This document shows positions 1 through 6,718 of a stretch of 7,179 nucleotides of DNA, in pieces (the stretch's first letter is position 1; each line of letters starts with the position of its first letter). The DNA is from JAUXEH01 sp965602945 (GTDB lineage: Bacteria > Acidobacteriota > Aminicenantia > Aminicenantales > Aminicenantaceae). Location: contig CBFDBC010000193.1 in NCBI GenBank assembly GCA_965602945.1, positions 1 to 7,179 on the forward strand, written 5' to 3'. The position numbers were made by a program, and so were the translations under genes. Below the pieces are notes generated by a model, which worked only from the letters and a program-made list of their open reading frames with translations, was not told the DNA's origin and searched no databases.

Positions 1-65
1 ACATCGCGATCACCGGAATGGACATCTCTCTGAGGCTGGTGGCCTATCATTCCGGTGGAGAATAG
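1..65 (+). CDS. tssC: Probable TssC (VipB/ImpC) contractile sheath large subunit, C-terminal end only
   Basis: The reading frame that enters from the left edge encodes about 20 residues and stops at TAG (63-65). The tail contains ISLRLVAYHSGGE. The S-L-R-L-V-A pattern a few residues before the end resembles the C-terminus of TssC/VipB sheath proteins, which commonly close with a 'vSLRLVa.lp' strand. The position also fits, because tssB-tssC-hcp is a common T6SS order. TssC pairs with TssB to build the cytoplasmic contractile sheath around the Hcp tube and is the substrate side of ClpV-driven disassembly. Only the last residues are visible, so the assignment rests on a short motif plus context. 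The alternative is another T6SS protein ending similarly. Confidence 0.62.
   Translation, partial: IAITGMDISLRLVAYHSGGE
11..57 (+). repeat. 10-bp perfect inverted repeat across the tssC stop-proximal codons
   Basis: CACCGGAATG at 11-20 is the exact reverse complement of CATTCCGGTG at 48-57, with a 27-base interval. Inside that interval AGGC (33-36) can pair with GCCT (42-45), giving a nested second stem. The structure ends 6 bases before the TAG stop, and no T-run follows it closely, so it does not look like a classical intrinsic terminator. It lies within codons of the probable sheath gene. It could form an RNA hairpin at the tssC 3' end or be a chance consequence of the codons. Confidence 0.45.
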
Positions 66-101
66 TCTCGATTCAAAAAGTATATAGATTCTAATTAATT
101 G

Positions 102-108
102 AAGGAGG
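102..108 (+). promoter_or_regulatory. Strong ribosome binding site of hcp
   Basis: AAGGAGG lies 7 bases upstream of the ATG at 116, a near-perfect match to the anti-Shine-Dalgarno sequence. It follows an AT-rich leader (about 70-100) that should be poorly structured. It is the strongest ribosome site in the window, which fits the high demand for tube protein. Confidence 0.9.
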
Positions 109-115
109 TTCGGAT

Positions 116-604
116 ATGGCTTTTAAAGGTGAACTATTTATCGAAGGCCCGGATGGTAAACTCGAGGGACCGCGGGAGAGCTTGGGCAGTCTCATCTATG
201 AGTTCAATCATGAGGTCTATCTCCCGTTCGACATGGAGACAAACAAGGTGCAAGGCTCCCGCAGGCTGAAGGCGATTTCGATCACCAAGGATATCGACAA
301 GCTGACCCCGTCTATTGCCCAATACTGCTGCGAGGGCGCTACCCTTCCCAAAGTGACTGTCGTGCTTTACAAGATCCCGGAAGACAGTCCTTCTGAGGTC
401 CCCTATTTCAACTTCACCCTGGAGGAAGCGCGGATCGTCCAGGTAAACACTTTGATGCCCACCACCAAGAAAAAGGAAAATGAGAACGTCGGGCATCTGG
501 AGATCATCAAATTCCTGGGCAAGAAGTTCACATGGAACTATGAACCCGGGGGTGAATTCGGGGAGGACGGCGGAGCTCCCACGTACCAGGAAGTATCCTT
601 CTGA
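116..604 (+). CDS. hcp: Hcp (TssD), T6SS inner-tube protein
   Basis: This 162-residue protein is the usual Hcp length (about 160-170). Hcp forms hexameric rings that stack into the tube expelled by T6SS and can carry small effectors in the lumen. The recognisable pattern is a basic stretch followed by ITKDIDKLTP (residues 55-64), matching the Hcp 'rr..i.itKeiDkasP' core. After it comes CCEGATLPKVTVVLYK (71-86), matching the '..tGe.l..v.l.fyr' strand, and a late F-T-W-N-Y (138-142) strand. No signal peptide is visible, as expected for a tube protein. A lysine/glutamate-rich loop, TTKKKENEN (116-124), and a Gly-rich acidic C-terminal stretch (145-153) are local features; Cys71-Cys72 is an adjacent pair. 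The ATG at 116 is fixed by the AAGGAGG 7 bases upstream. It sits directly after the probable tssC and is separated from tssE by a hairpin-bearing gap. Confidence 0.93.
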   Translation: MAFKGELFIEGPDGKLEGPRESLGSLIYEFNHEVYLPFDMETNKVQGSRRLKAISITKDIDKLTPSIAQYCCEGATLPKVTVVLYKIPEDSPSEVPYFNFTLEEARIVQVNTLMPTTKKKENENVGHLEIIKFLGKKFTWNYEPGGEFGEDGGAPTYQEVSF

Positions 605-658
605 TCCCTGGTACACACTGTTCAATCCTGACAAGGAATATTTTTCTTCGTTTTTATG

Positions 659-703
659 CGGGGACCGGTTTGGCAGGTTTTACGGCCTGTGAGCCGGTCC
701 CCG
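659..703 (+). promoter_or_regulatory. Strong intergenic RNA hairpin between hcp and tssE (no U-tract)
   Basis: CGGGGACCGG (659-668) and CCGGTCCCCG (694-703) form a perfect 10-bp, almost all G-C stem. The enclosed 25 bases can extend it by U·G and U-A pairs, then a small internal loop, then a G·U pair and CAGG/CCUG (674-677/686-689) closing an 8-base loop. No T-run follows on the + strand; the bases after it are ATAATCTCAA. The T-rich tract (641-655) lies before the hairpin, and read on the - strand it becomes A-rich, so it is not a reverse terminator either. I infer a 3'-end stabilising, processing or partial-attenuation element protecting hcp mRNA and lowering downstream expression. The gap 605-731 shows no supportable gene. 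Confidence 0.75.
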
Positions 704-731
704 ATAATCTCAACACTATCACCGGATTTCT

Positions 732-1184
732 GTGAGAAACCTCAGTCTATTCAACTTGCTGGTAGGCTACTTCACAACCGATAGGATCGAGCCCACGGAT
801 GTGGACCGGTCCTATTTTACGCCCTTCTCGGAAGAGGAGAAGATGCGCCGCAGCATCGTGGAGAACCTGAGCTTTCTCCTGCAGACCCGCCAGGGTTCAG
901 TCCAGCACCTCCCGGATTTTGGACTGCCTGACATCATGCAGATCTATATCGATTCAGGGTATACATTCGATCCCCTCAAGAAACATCTGAAGGACATCAT
1001 CATGAGGTACGAGCCCCGGATTGAGAAGGTGAGGGTGGAGGAGCCTCGTTTCGAGAAGGACAACATGCGGATCTATCTGCGTATCCATGCGACCATCAAG
1101 GATTTTTCCGATACAGAGGTCCTGCTGACGGAATTTTCGACCACAGGCTGGTCCAAGGTCGTGTGGGAGAGGGACGAGAAATGA
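732..1184 (+). CDS. tssE: TssE, gp25-like baseplate wedge protein
   Basis: The product is 150 residues, normal for TssE (about 130-170). TssE is homologous to phage T4 gp25 and, with TssF and TssG, forms the baseplate wedge that triggers sheath polymerisation. Visible hallmarks are an N-terminal L-S-L-F-N-L-L helix (4-10) like the family's 'SLleRL', then HLPDFGLPDI (59-68), and the gp25-family E-P-R motif in RYEPRIEKVRV (92-102). EPR is the known contact motif of this fold. The start is taken as GTG 732: the frame opens only after a TAA at 705-707, GTG is the first usual start codon, and a later ATG (843) would remove the conserved N-terminal helix. No good Shine-Dalgarno precedes it (only GGA at 724-726), suggesting weak initiation. 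Its stop overlaps the tssF start. Confidence 0.9.
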   Translation: MRNLSLFNLLVGYFTTDRIEPTDVDRSYFTPFSEEEKMRRSIVENLSFLLQTRQGSVQHLPDFGLPDIMQIYIDSGYTFDPLKKHLKDIIMRYEPRIEKVRVEEPRFEKDNMRIYLRIHATIKDFSDTEVLLTEFSTTGWSKVVWERDEK

Positions 1185-3040
1185 ACATCAAGAAGTACTT
1201 CGAGCGCGAGTACAATTTTCTCCAGCAGGAGGGGGAAAAGTTCGGCGAGAAGCATCAGGGGATCGGGAGTGAGCTCAGGATGTCACAGCGCCACCGCAAA
1301 GATCCCTTTGTCGAGCGTCTGTTCGAGGCCTTCTCTTTCCTGGCAGGCCGCATCCATGAGCGCCTGGACGATGAATTTCCCGAGCTTACCGGTGGTCTCC
1401 TTGAGCAGCTGTTCCCCCATTTTCTACGACCCTTCCCCTCCTGTGCCGTGCTCGAGGCCCGAGCTCACATGGGTGCCGTGCAGGAACCACTCGAAGTCAA
1501 GAAGGGCAGTGAGGTCCAGACACCCGGCGGTAAGTATCAAGTCAAATACAAGGTGTCCTCTGGTCCCAGGGAAAAAGCCAGGGTTGTGGAAAAGACAGAA
1601 CACGCCGAGTTCGTGTTTCGCACCACCCAGGATCTGGTGATCCGTCCCATGCAGCTCAAAGAAGCGGGGGTGGAGGATACTTCCGATGCCGCCTCGGCTT
1701 TGGTGCTGAAGATCCATCCCTTCCGGAATGTGTCGTATGCGACCCTGGACCTGAGGCGCCTCACACTCTTTCTGTACGGTTCAGACTTCCTGCGTTACAA
1801 CCTGCTTCTTTTCTTGAATCAATATGTGGATTCCGTGTATGTCCGTGAAACCCAGGGTGAAAACACGGAATTCCAGGAGGTCAAGCCATTCAAGATCGGT
1901 ATCCCCGGCCTTTCCGATGTCTTTGAGGATGATCCTGAAGATTATGCCGTGATCCCCTATGCGAGGCAGATCTTCACCGGGTACCGGCTGCTGCAGGAAT
2001 ATTTTGCCTTCCCGGACCGGTTTTTCTTCGTCGCGATAGAGGGATTGGACGCCTTCCCTGCGTCCGAGGACGGGCATCCCTTCGAGATCAAGATCGTTTT
2101 CAACCGCAAGCTGTCTCATGAGGTGAAACCGACCGCTCAGAATATCCGCCTCAACTGCACACCCATTGTCAATCTGTTTGACCGGCCCACCGAAGAGGTC
2201 ATCGTCAACCAGCGCATGCCCGAATACTATGTCCTGCCCGATGTGGACCGGCGTAAAAGCCGCGAGATCTATTCCATCAACAAGGTGCGGGGTGTGAGCG
2301 AAGACAACCTTGAGCTGTTCAAGTATCTCCCTATCACCTCCTACGATATCCTGGATACACAGGATCCCGAATTCGAGTATAAGCGCTTTTTTTCCTTGAT
2401 CAACCGTCCGCTCCGAGGGGATATGGGAGAGACCTACATCAGGTTGTTCGGCTCCAGCATGGAGGACGAGCTCTTCCCCAAAGAGACGCTGAGCGTCGAG
2501 GATGCCACCCAGTCCAACGGCTTCCTGCCGGCCAAATACCTGGAGGCTGAGTCCATCAACCAGACCATCGATTTCCCAGAGGGTGTGGTCGTGTCCAACC
2601 TCACCACTCCCTCCGAAGTGCTGGACTGTCCAGACCGCCAGAATTTTCTCTGGGCCCTCATCTCACACCTCTCCCTCAACTATGCTACGCTGGCGGATGC
2701 CGGTACCCTGAAAAGCCTGTTGAGCCTGTACAACTGGTCTCCGGATGTCAACAATCCGGCCAAGAAGAAGATCCAGGCCATAGCGCAGATCCATCCTCCG
2801 GTGACCAAATATATCATGCGCCACCAGGGGCTGATCCGAGGCATCGAGTTCCGGATCGACATAGACGAGACCCAGTTCGAAAACGGAGAAGGAGATATTT
2901 ATCTGTTCGGCTCCCTTCTGAACCGTTTCCTATCCCAGTACATCACGATCAACTCCTATGTCATCCTGACCATAGGAGAACTGGGAACCAACCGAGAGTA
3001 TTCATGGAAGCCCAAATTGGGAAAGATCTTACCCGTCTGA
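1181..3040 (+). CDS. tssF: TssF (VasA/ImpG), T6SS baseplate protein
   Basis: The product is 619 residues from ATG 1181, within the family range of about 580-640. TssF is a wedge component that binds TssG and TssE and links the wedge to the hub/spike. Family landmarks run the whole length. The N-terminus reads YFEREYNFLQQEGEKFGEKH (6-25), then DPFVERLFEAFSFLAGRIHE (41-60), RLDDEFPELT (61-70) and LFPHFLRPFPS (77-87). The central motif is GYRLLQEYFAFPDRFFF (267-283). Near the C-terminus come LSLNYATL, a FLSQYITINSYVILT segment and the basic-aromatic end YSWKPKLGKILPV. An in-frame GTG at 1163 would add six residues. ATG 1181 is preferred because it gives the standard N-terminus, overlaps the tssE stop as ATGA, and has a purine-rich GGGAGAGGGA just upstream (1165-1174). 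No frameshift or truncation is seen. Confidence 0.95.
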   Translation: MNIKKYFEREYNFLQQEGEKFGEKHQGIGSELRMSQRHRKDPFVERLFEAFSFLAGRIHERLDDEFPELTGGLLEQLFPHFLRPFPSCAVLEARAHMGAVQEPLEVKKGSEVQTPGGKYQVKYKVSSGPREKARVVEKTEHAEFVFRTTQDLVIRPMQLKEAGVEDTSDAASALVLKIHPFRNVSYATLDLRRLTLFLYGSDFLRYNLLLFLNQYVDSVYVRETQGENTEFQEVKPFKIGIPGLSDVFEDDPEDYAVIPYARQIFTGYRLLQEYFAFPDRFFFVAIEGLDAFPASEDGHPFEIKIVFNRKLSHEVKPTAQNIRLNCTPIVNLFDRPTEEVIVNQRMPEYYVLPDVDRRKSREIYSINKVRGVSEDNLELFKYLPITSYDILDTQDPEFEYKRFFSLINRPLRGDMGETYIRLFGSSMEDELFPKETLSVEDATQSNGFLPAKYLEAESINQTIDFPEGVVVSNLTTPSEVLDCPDRQNFLWALISHLSLNYATLADAGTLKSLLSLYNWSPDVNNPAKKKIQAIAQIHPPVTKYIMRHQGLIRGIEFRIDIDETQFENGEGDIYLFGSLLNRFLSQYITINSYVILTIGELGTNREYSWKPKLGKILPV

Positions 3041-4041
3041 TCGAGGATCTCGAGAGACGCTCCCCGGAGTACAGCGTCTTCTACGCCATCCTCCTGGCTG
3101 AGAAGATCAGCAAGAGACTATACCCCAAGCGGGATGATGCCAAATTCGATCAAGAGGGGCTCCGGTTTCGGCCCCATGAATATTACGAGTTTCCTCCCAA
3201 GGATATCCGGTCTTTCAAATTCGATGACAATGTCATGACTTTTGTACTCAATTTCATGGGGCTCTATGGGATCAATTCTCCCTTTCCCAGATGCTATGCC
3301 GAACAGGTGGCCATGCAGCAGAGCGTCCACGGTCCCGGCAATGTGCCGCTGCAGAACTTCCTGGATCTCTTCAACACACGGTTCTACTGGCTCTACTATC
3401 AGGCGTGGAAAAAATATCGATATTACCTCCAGTTCGGCTTCGGCCTCGAGAACAAAGTCATGCAGAGAGTCTTCTCGTTCATCGGGCGCGGCGAACGGAA
3501 GAACAGTACGAAACCAAAGCGTATCGAAGAGATGATGCTCTTCCGCCTCTCCGGGATCCTTAGTCACCGCCTGCGCAACAAGAAAGGGCTCCGGATTCTC
3601 CTGAGGGAATTTTATCCCGGCATCGACTTCTACATCCGGGAGTTCATACCCCACCGCGTGAAGCTGGCGGAGCGCCCCCGGATGGGGGCGGGCGGCGGAG
3701 ACCAGGCATTCCGGCTGTCGGAATTCAGCACGGTGGGCGAGAGTGTTGTAGACCTTATGGGACGGATCTGCATCGAGATCGGTCCTCTGGGTTTCGAAGA
3801 GTACCTGGATTTTACTCCCGGAACGGATAACGCAGGTCTGCTGAAGGAACTGATGTCCCTCTATCTGAACGACGGATTGGAGTACGATGTCCGATTCATC
3901 CTGAAGTCCAACACTATCGGGCATGTCTCCTGGAACGACCGGCGTCTGAAGCTTGGTGTCAGCTTCTGGATGGGGCGTCCCAAGAGCGAGTACGTGGACG
4001 TGTATTACACAAATGAACGTTTTTGTGGATCCACCAACTGA
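3004..4041 (+). CDS. tssG: TssG (VasB/ImpH), T6SS baseplate protein
   Basis: The product is 345 residues, normal for TssG (about 320-370). TssG bridges TssF copies and TssE in the baseplate wedge and contacts TssK. Landmarks in order are LERRSPEYSVFYAILLAEKI (16-35), matching the family's N-terminal LER...F..A..LLE helix, then FMGLYGINSPFP (84-95), equivalent to 'GL.G..gpLP'. Next comes FLDLFNTRFYWLYYQAWKKY (119-138), the classic 'FLDiFnHRl..L.YraW' segment. The C-terminus holds LKLGVSFWMG (315-324), matching 'LG...wLG'. The start ATG 3004 has GAGAG (2994-2998) 5 bases upstream and lies inside tssF, giving a 37-base out-of-frame overlap. A basic loop (161-173) and a Gly-rich turn (228-232) interrupt the conserved blocks. 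A 46-base gap follows before clpV. Confidence 0.94.
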   Translation: MEAQIGKDLTRLIEDLERRSPEYSVFYAILLAEKISKRLYPKRDDAKFDQEGLRFRPHEYYEFPPKDIRSFKFDDNVMTFVLNFMGLYGINSPFPRCYAEQVAMQQSVHGPGNVPLQNFLDLFNTRFYWLYYQAWKKYRYYLQFGFGLENKVMQRVFSFIGRGERKNSTKPKRIEEMMLFRLSGILSHRLRNKKGLRILLREFYPGIDFYIREFIPHRVKLAERPRMGAGGGDQAFRLSEFSTVGESVVDLMGRICIEIGPLGFEEYLDFTPGTDNAGLLKELMSLYLNDGLEYDVRFILKSNTIGHVSWNDRRLKLGVSFWMGRPKSEYVDVYYTNERFCGSTN

Positions 4042-4076
4042 AACTTAGATGTTCATCGCATAGAAATCCAATTAAC

Positions 4077-4082
4077 AGGGGA
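4077..4082 (+). promoter_or_regulatory. Ribosome binding site of clpV
   Basis: AGGGGA lies 5 bases before ATG 4088. The 46-base tssG-clpV gap (4042-4087) is AT-rich and shows no terminator hairpin, so clpV is most simply read as part of the same transcript with its own independent ribosome site. Confidence 0.75.
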
Positions 4083-4087
4083 TAAAC

Positions 4088-6706
4088 ATGAAAAGCAAGG
4101 ATTTAAGGTCGCTTCTCCAAAAACTCAACAACCACATCATCCGGAATATGGACACAGCTACCGGCATGGGCATCAAGCGAGGGCACTATGAGATCAGCAT
4201 GGAGCACCTGTTGAATGCCTTGATCGAAGACGGGCAGGGAGATGTGCCCCTTATCCTGCGCCAGTACAGCGTCGATCCAGGCCGAGTCCAGGAAATCTGC
4301 CTCAAAAACCTGGAGGAGATGAAGTCCGGAAATCCCGGAAAACCGAAACTCTCACCTCACCTAACAGACCTCTTCGAACAAGCCTGGATTACAAGCTCTG
4401 TCCATCACAAGGAGACAAAGATCCGGTCCGGGGCCCTGTTCGAGGTATTCATCGCATCGGAGCTTGTGATCAGTACAGGCCTGATGGAGCTCCTGTCTCC
4501 CATCAACCAGGAGCAGTTGAAAGCAGATTTCTATAAGGTCGTGACCGGATCCGTGGAAGATGATGCCGCGGCCATGGAGGCACTGCCCGCTGATGCAGCC
4601 AAAGAGATCCCCAAGGGCGGGACCGTGCTGGATATCTACACCGCGAATCTGACGGCCCAGGCCAAGGAGGGGAAGATCGATCCCATCCTGGGCAGGGATG
4701 AAGAGATCATCCAGATGATCGAGGTCCTCAGCCGGAGGAAGAAATCCAATCCCATCCTGCTCGGAGAGCCGGGAGTCGGCAAGACTGCTGTGGTGGAGGG
4801 CTTCGCCAACAAGGTGGCCGCCGATCAGGTGCCGGATACGCTGAAGGGTGTTCAGATCCACGCGCTGGATCTCGGGGCCCTCCAGGCCGGGACCAAGATG
4901 CGGGGCGAGTTCGAAAAGCGCCTGAAAGCCGTGATCAATGAGGTCACAAAGTCTTCGCACCAGATCATCCTGTTTATCGATGAGGCCCACACTCTGATCG
5001 GGGCGGGCGCGAGCGCAGGGGGAAGCGATGCCGCTAACCTGCTGAAGCCGGCCCTGGCGCGGGGGGAATTTAGGGCCGTAGCAGCCACTACCTACCTGGA
5101 GTACAATAAATATTTTGCCAAGGACGCCGCCTTGGAGCGCCGTTTCCAGCCTATCCACATCGGTGAACCGGAAGACGATCAGGCCATGCTCATGCTGCGG
5201 GGGATCAAGGAGAAGTACGAGACCTACCACGGCATCCATATCTCGGACGGGGCCATCGAGGCGGCCGTGAAGCTGTCGCGGAAATACATAGCCGGCCGTC
5301 AGCTCCCGGATAAGGCGGTGGACCTTCTGGATACTTCTGCGACCCGGGTTAAGATGTCCCTGACCAGCAAGCCTCCTTCCCTGGAGCTCACCATCAGTCA
5401 GCTCGGATCCGTGAAACTGGAGATGGAAACCCTGCAGATGGACCACGATCTGAAGATCGAGGACCATTCCGAGGAACTGAAGGAGCTGGCCAAAGAGAAG
5501 GAGAAACTGGAAAAGGACATCACGGCCAGGGAGGAGCGCTGGACCAAGGAGTGTGAACTGGTCACAGAACTCATGGAGCTGCGCAAGGCCAAGTTCGCCC
5601 AGGATCCAGAGGCCAAGCCGGATCCAAAGATCGACAAGGACATCACGGCCGTCACCAAAAAGATCAGCGGACTCCAGGGGGAGAATCCCCAAGTGTTCGC
5701 CGATGTGACCGGCATCACGGTCGCCGAGATCATCGAGTCCTGGACCGGCATCCCGGTCGGGAATATGACCCAGGACGAGATGACTACCGTCCTGAAACTC
5801 GGTGATGAGCTGCGCAAACGGGTCGTGGGTCAGGATCATGTGATCGCACAGGTCGTGGATGTCATTCGCGGGTCCAAGATAGGTCTCAAGCGGGAAGAGG
5901 CCCCCATCGGCGTCTTCCTCTTCATCGGGCCCAGCGGCGTGGGCAAGACCGAGCTGGCACGTGCCGTGGCAGAGGCCCTCTTCGGGGATGAGCGCTTCAT
6001 GGTGACCCTCAACATGACCGAGTACCAGAATGAATACAACACCTCCCGCTTGATCGGCGCCGATCCCGGCCTGGTCGGGTATGGGGAAGGCGGTGCCTTG
6101 AGCGAGCCGGTGCGCCGGCGCCCCTACAGTGTAGTGCTCCTGGACGAGATCGAAAAGGCCAACCAGTCGGTCATGGACCTATTCATGCAGGTCTTCGACC
6201 GCGGCATGCTGCAGGATGCAGACCGGAGGGAGATCAACTTCAACAACACCATCATCTTCATGACCTCCAACCTGGCTTCGGAAGTGATCTTCGCCAACTA
6301 CAACGAGGGCATGACCGATCCGGACGCCCTGCTGGAGGAGATGCGGCCTTATATGAATCAGCACTTCCGCCCCGAGTTTCTGGGCCGTCTGAAGCCCATC
6401 GTGTTCCTTCCTCTGGCCGAGGATGTCATGAAGCTCATTGTGGAGCTCAAACTCGGGCGCCTGGCGCGGCGCCTTCAGGAGAATCAGAGCCTGAAGGTGG
6501 AATTCACCAAACCCATCGTTAAAGAGATCGTCTCCCGCTGCACCCGGGCTGAGACAGGGGCGCGCAACATCGACGCAATCATCGACCGCAACATCGCTCC
6601 CGAGATCTCTACCCAGCTGCTGGGCTTCATGACCGAGGGCAAAGAGCCTTCCCTGCTCAAGATCGGGAAGGACAAAAAGGGAAATTTTACTTACAACTTC
6701 ACTTAG
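4088..6706 (+). CDS. clpV: ClpV (TssH), AAA+ unfoldase that recycles the T6SS sheath
   Basis: The product is 872 residues, typical for ClpV (about 860-900). This hexameric HSP100 ATPase extracts TssC from contracted sheath in the cytoplasm. Domains in order are: an N-terminal Clp repeat domain (about 1-150); NBD1 with Walker A GEPGVGKT (226-233), Walker B ILFIDEAH (294-301) and arginine pair R351-R352; a Lys/Glu-rich coiled-coil middle domain (about 430-530); and SWTGIPVG (551-558) opening NBD2. NBD2 carries Walker A GPSGVGKT (614-621), pore loop GYGEGG (664-669), Walker B VVLLDEIE (682-689) and sensor-2 GARN (824-827). All catalytic motifs of both ATPase rings look intact. Clustering with tssE-F-G and vgrG identifies it as ClpV rather than the housekeeping ClpB. 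It ends with tandem stops TAG-TAA (6704-6709). Confidence 0.96.
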   Translation: MKSKDLRSLLQKLNNHIIRNMDTATGMGIKRGHYEISMEHLLNALIEDGQGDVPLILRQYSVDPGRVQEICLKNLEEMKSGNPGKPKLSPHLTDLFEQAWITSSVHHKETKIRSGALFEVFIASELVISTGLMELLSPINQEQLKADFYKVVTGSVEDDAAAMEALPADAAKEIPKGGTVLDIYTANLTAQAKEGKIDPILGRDEEIIQMIEVLSRRKKSNPILLGEPGVGKTAVVEGFANKVAADQVPDTLKGVQIHALDLGALQAGTKMRGEFEKRLKAVINEVTKSSHQIILFIDEAHTLIGAGASAGGSDAANLLKPALARGEFRAVAATTYLEYNKYFAKDAALERRFQPIHIGEPEDDQAMLMLRGIKEKYETYHGIHISDGAIEAAVKLSRKYIAGRQLPDKAVDLLDTSATRVKMSLTSKPPSLELTISQLGSVKLEMETLQMDHDLKIEDHSEELKELAKEKEKLEKDITAREERWTKECELVTELMELRKAKFAQDPEAKPDPKIDKDITAVTKKISGLQGENPQVFADVTGITVAEIIESWTGIPVGNMTQDEMTTVLKLGDELRKRVVGQDHVIAQVVDVIRGSKIGLKREEAPIGVFLFIGPSGVGKTELARAVAEALFGDERFMVTLNMTEYQNEYNTSRLIGADPGLVGYGEGGALSEPVRRRPYSVVLLDEIEKANQSVMDLFMQVFDRGMLQDADRREINFNNTIIFMTSNLASEVIFANYNEGMTDPDALLEEMRPYMNQHFRPEFLGRLKPIVFLPLAEDVMKLIVELKLGRLARRLQENQSLKVEFTKPIVKEIVSRCTRAETGARNIDAIIDRNIAPEISTQLLGFMTEGKEPSLLKIGKDKKGNFTYNFT

Positions 6707-6707
6707 T

Positions 6708-6713
6708 AAGGAG
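6708..6713 (+). promoter_or_regulatory. Ribosome binding site of vgrG, overlapping the second clpV stop
   Basis: AAGGAG lies 5 bases before ATG 6719 and shares its first bases with the second, tandem TAA stop of clpV. Ribosomes terminating on clpV release right at this site, favouring coupled re-initiation on vgrG. Confidence 0.85.
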
Positions 6714-6718
6714 TCGGC

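Noticed and set aside
134..634. 166-codon open frame on the - strand opposite hcp
   Set aside because: It mirrors the conserved hcp gene almost exactly and shows no recognisable motif or supporting context.
628..657. Possible sigma-70 promoter (CTGACA, 18-base spacer, TTTTAT) upstream of tssE
   Set aside because: The -10 match is only 4 of 6, and such matches are frequent in a T-rich tract. It is not strong enough to list as a feature.
671..690. Possible sigma-54 site (TGGCA...) between hcp and tssE
   Set aside because: The -12 GC is not at the required 10-base distance from the -24 GG, and the bases lie inside the hairpin loop.
659..703. Intrinsic terminator after hcp
   Set aside because: The stem is strong but no T-run follows it on either strand, and the downstream tss genes need read-through.
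1163..1180. Earlier GTG start for tssF adding six residues
   Set aside because: It would use up the purine-rich ribosome site, and the ATG at 1181 gives the standard TssF N-terminus and a tidy ATGA overlap.
3118..3924. 268-codon open frame on the - strand opposite tssG
   Set aside because: It lies wholly inside tssG, with no ribosome site, motif or neighbours in its favour. It is a shadow frame.
4361..5839. Long open frame (492 codons) on the - strand opposite clpV
   Set aside because: It is fully antisense to a well-conserved ClpV reading frame, and its translation is rich in Leu, Gly, Asp and His with no recognisable domain. This is typical of a mirror frame created by codon bias in GC-rich genes.
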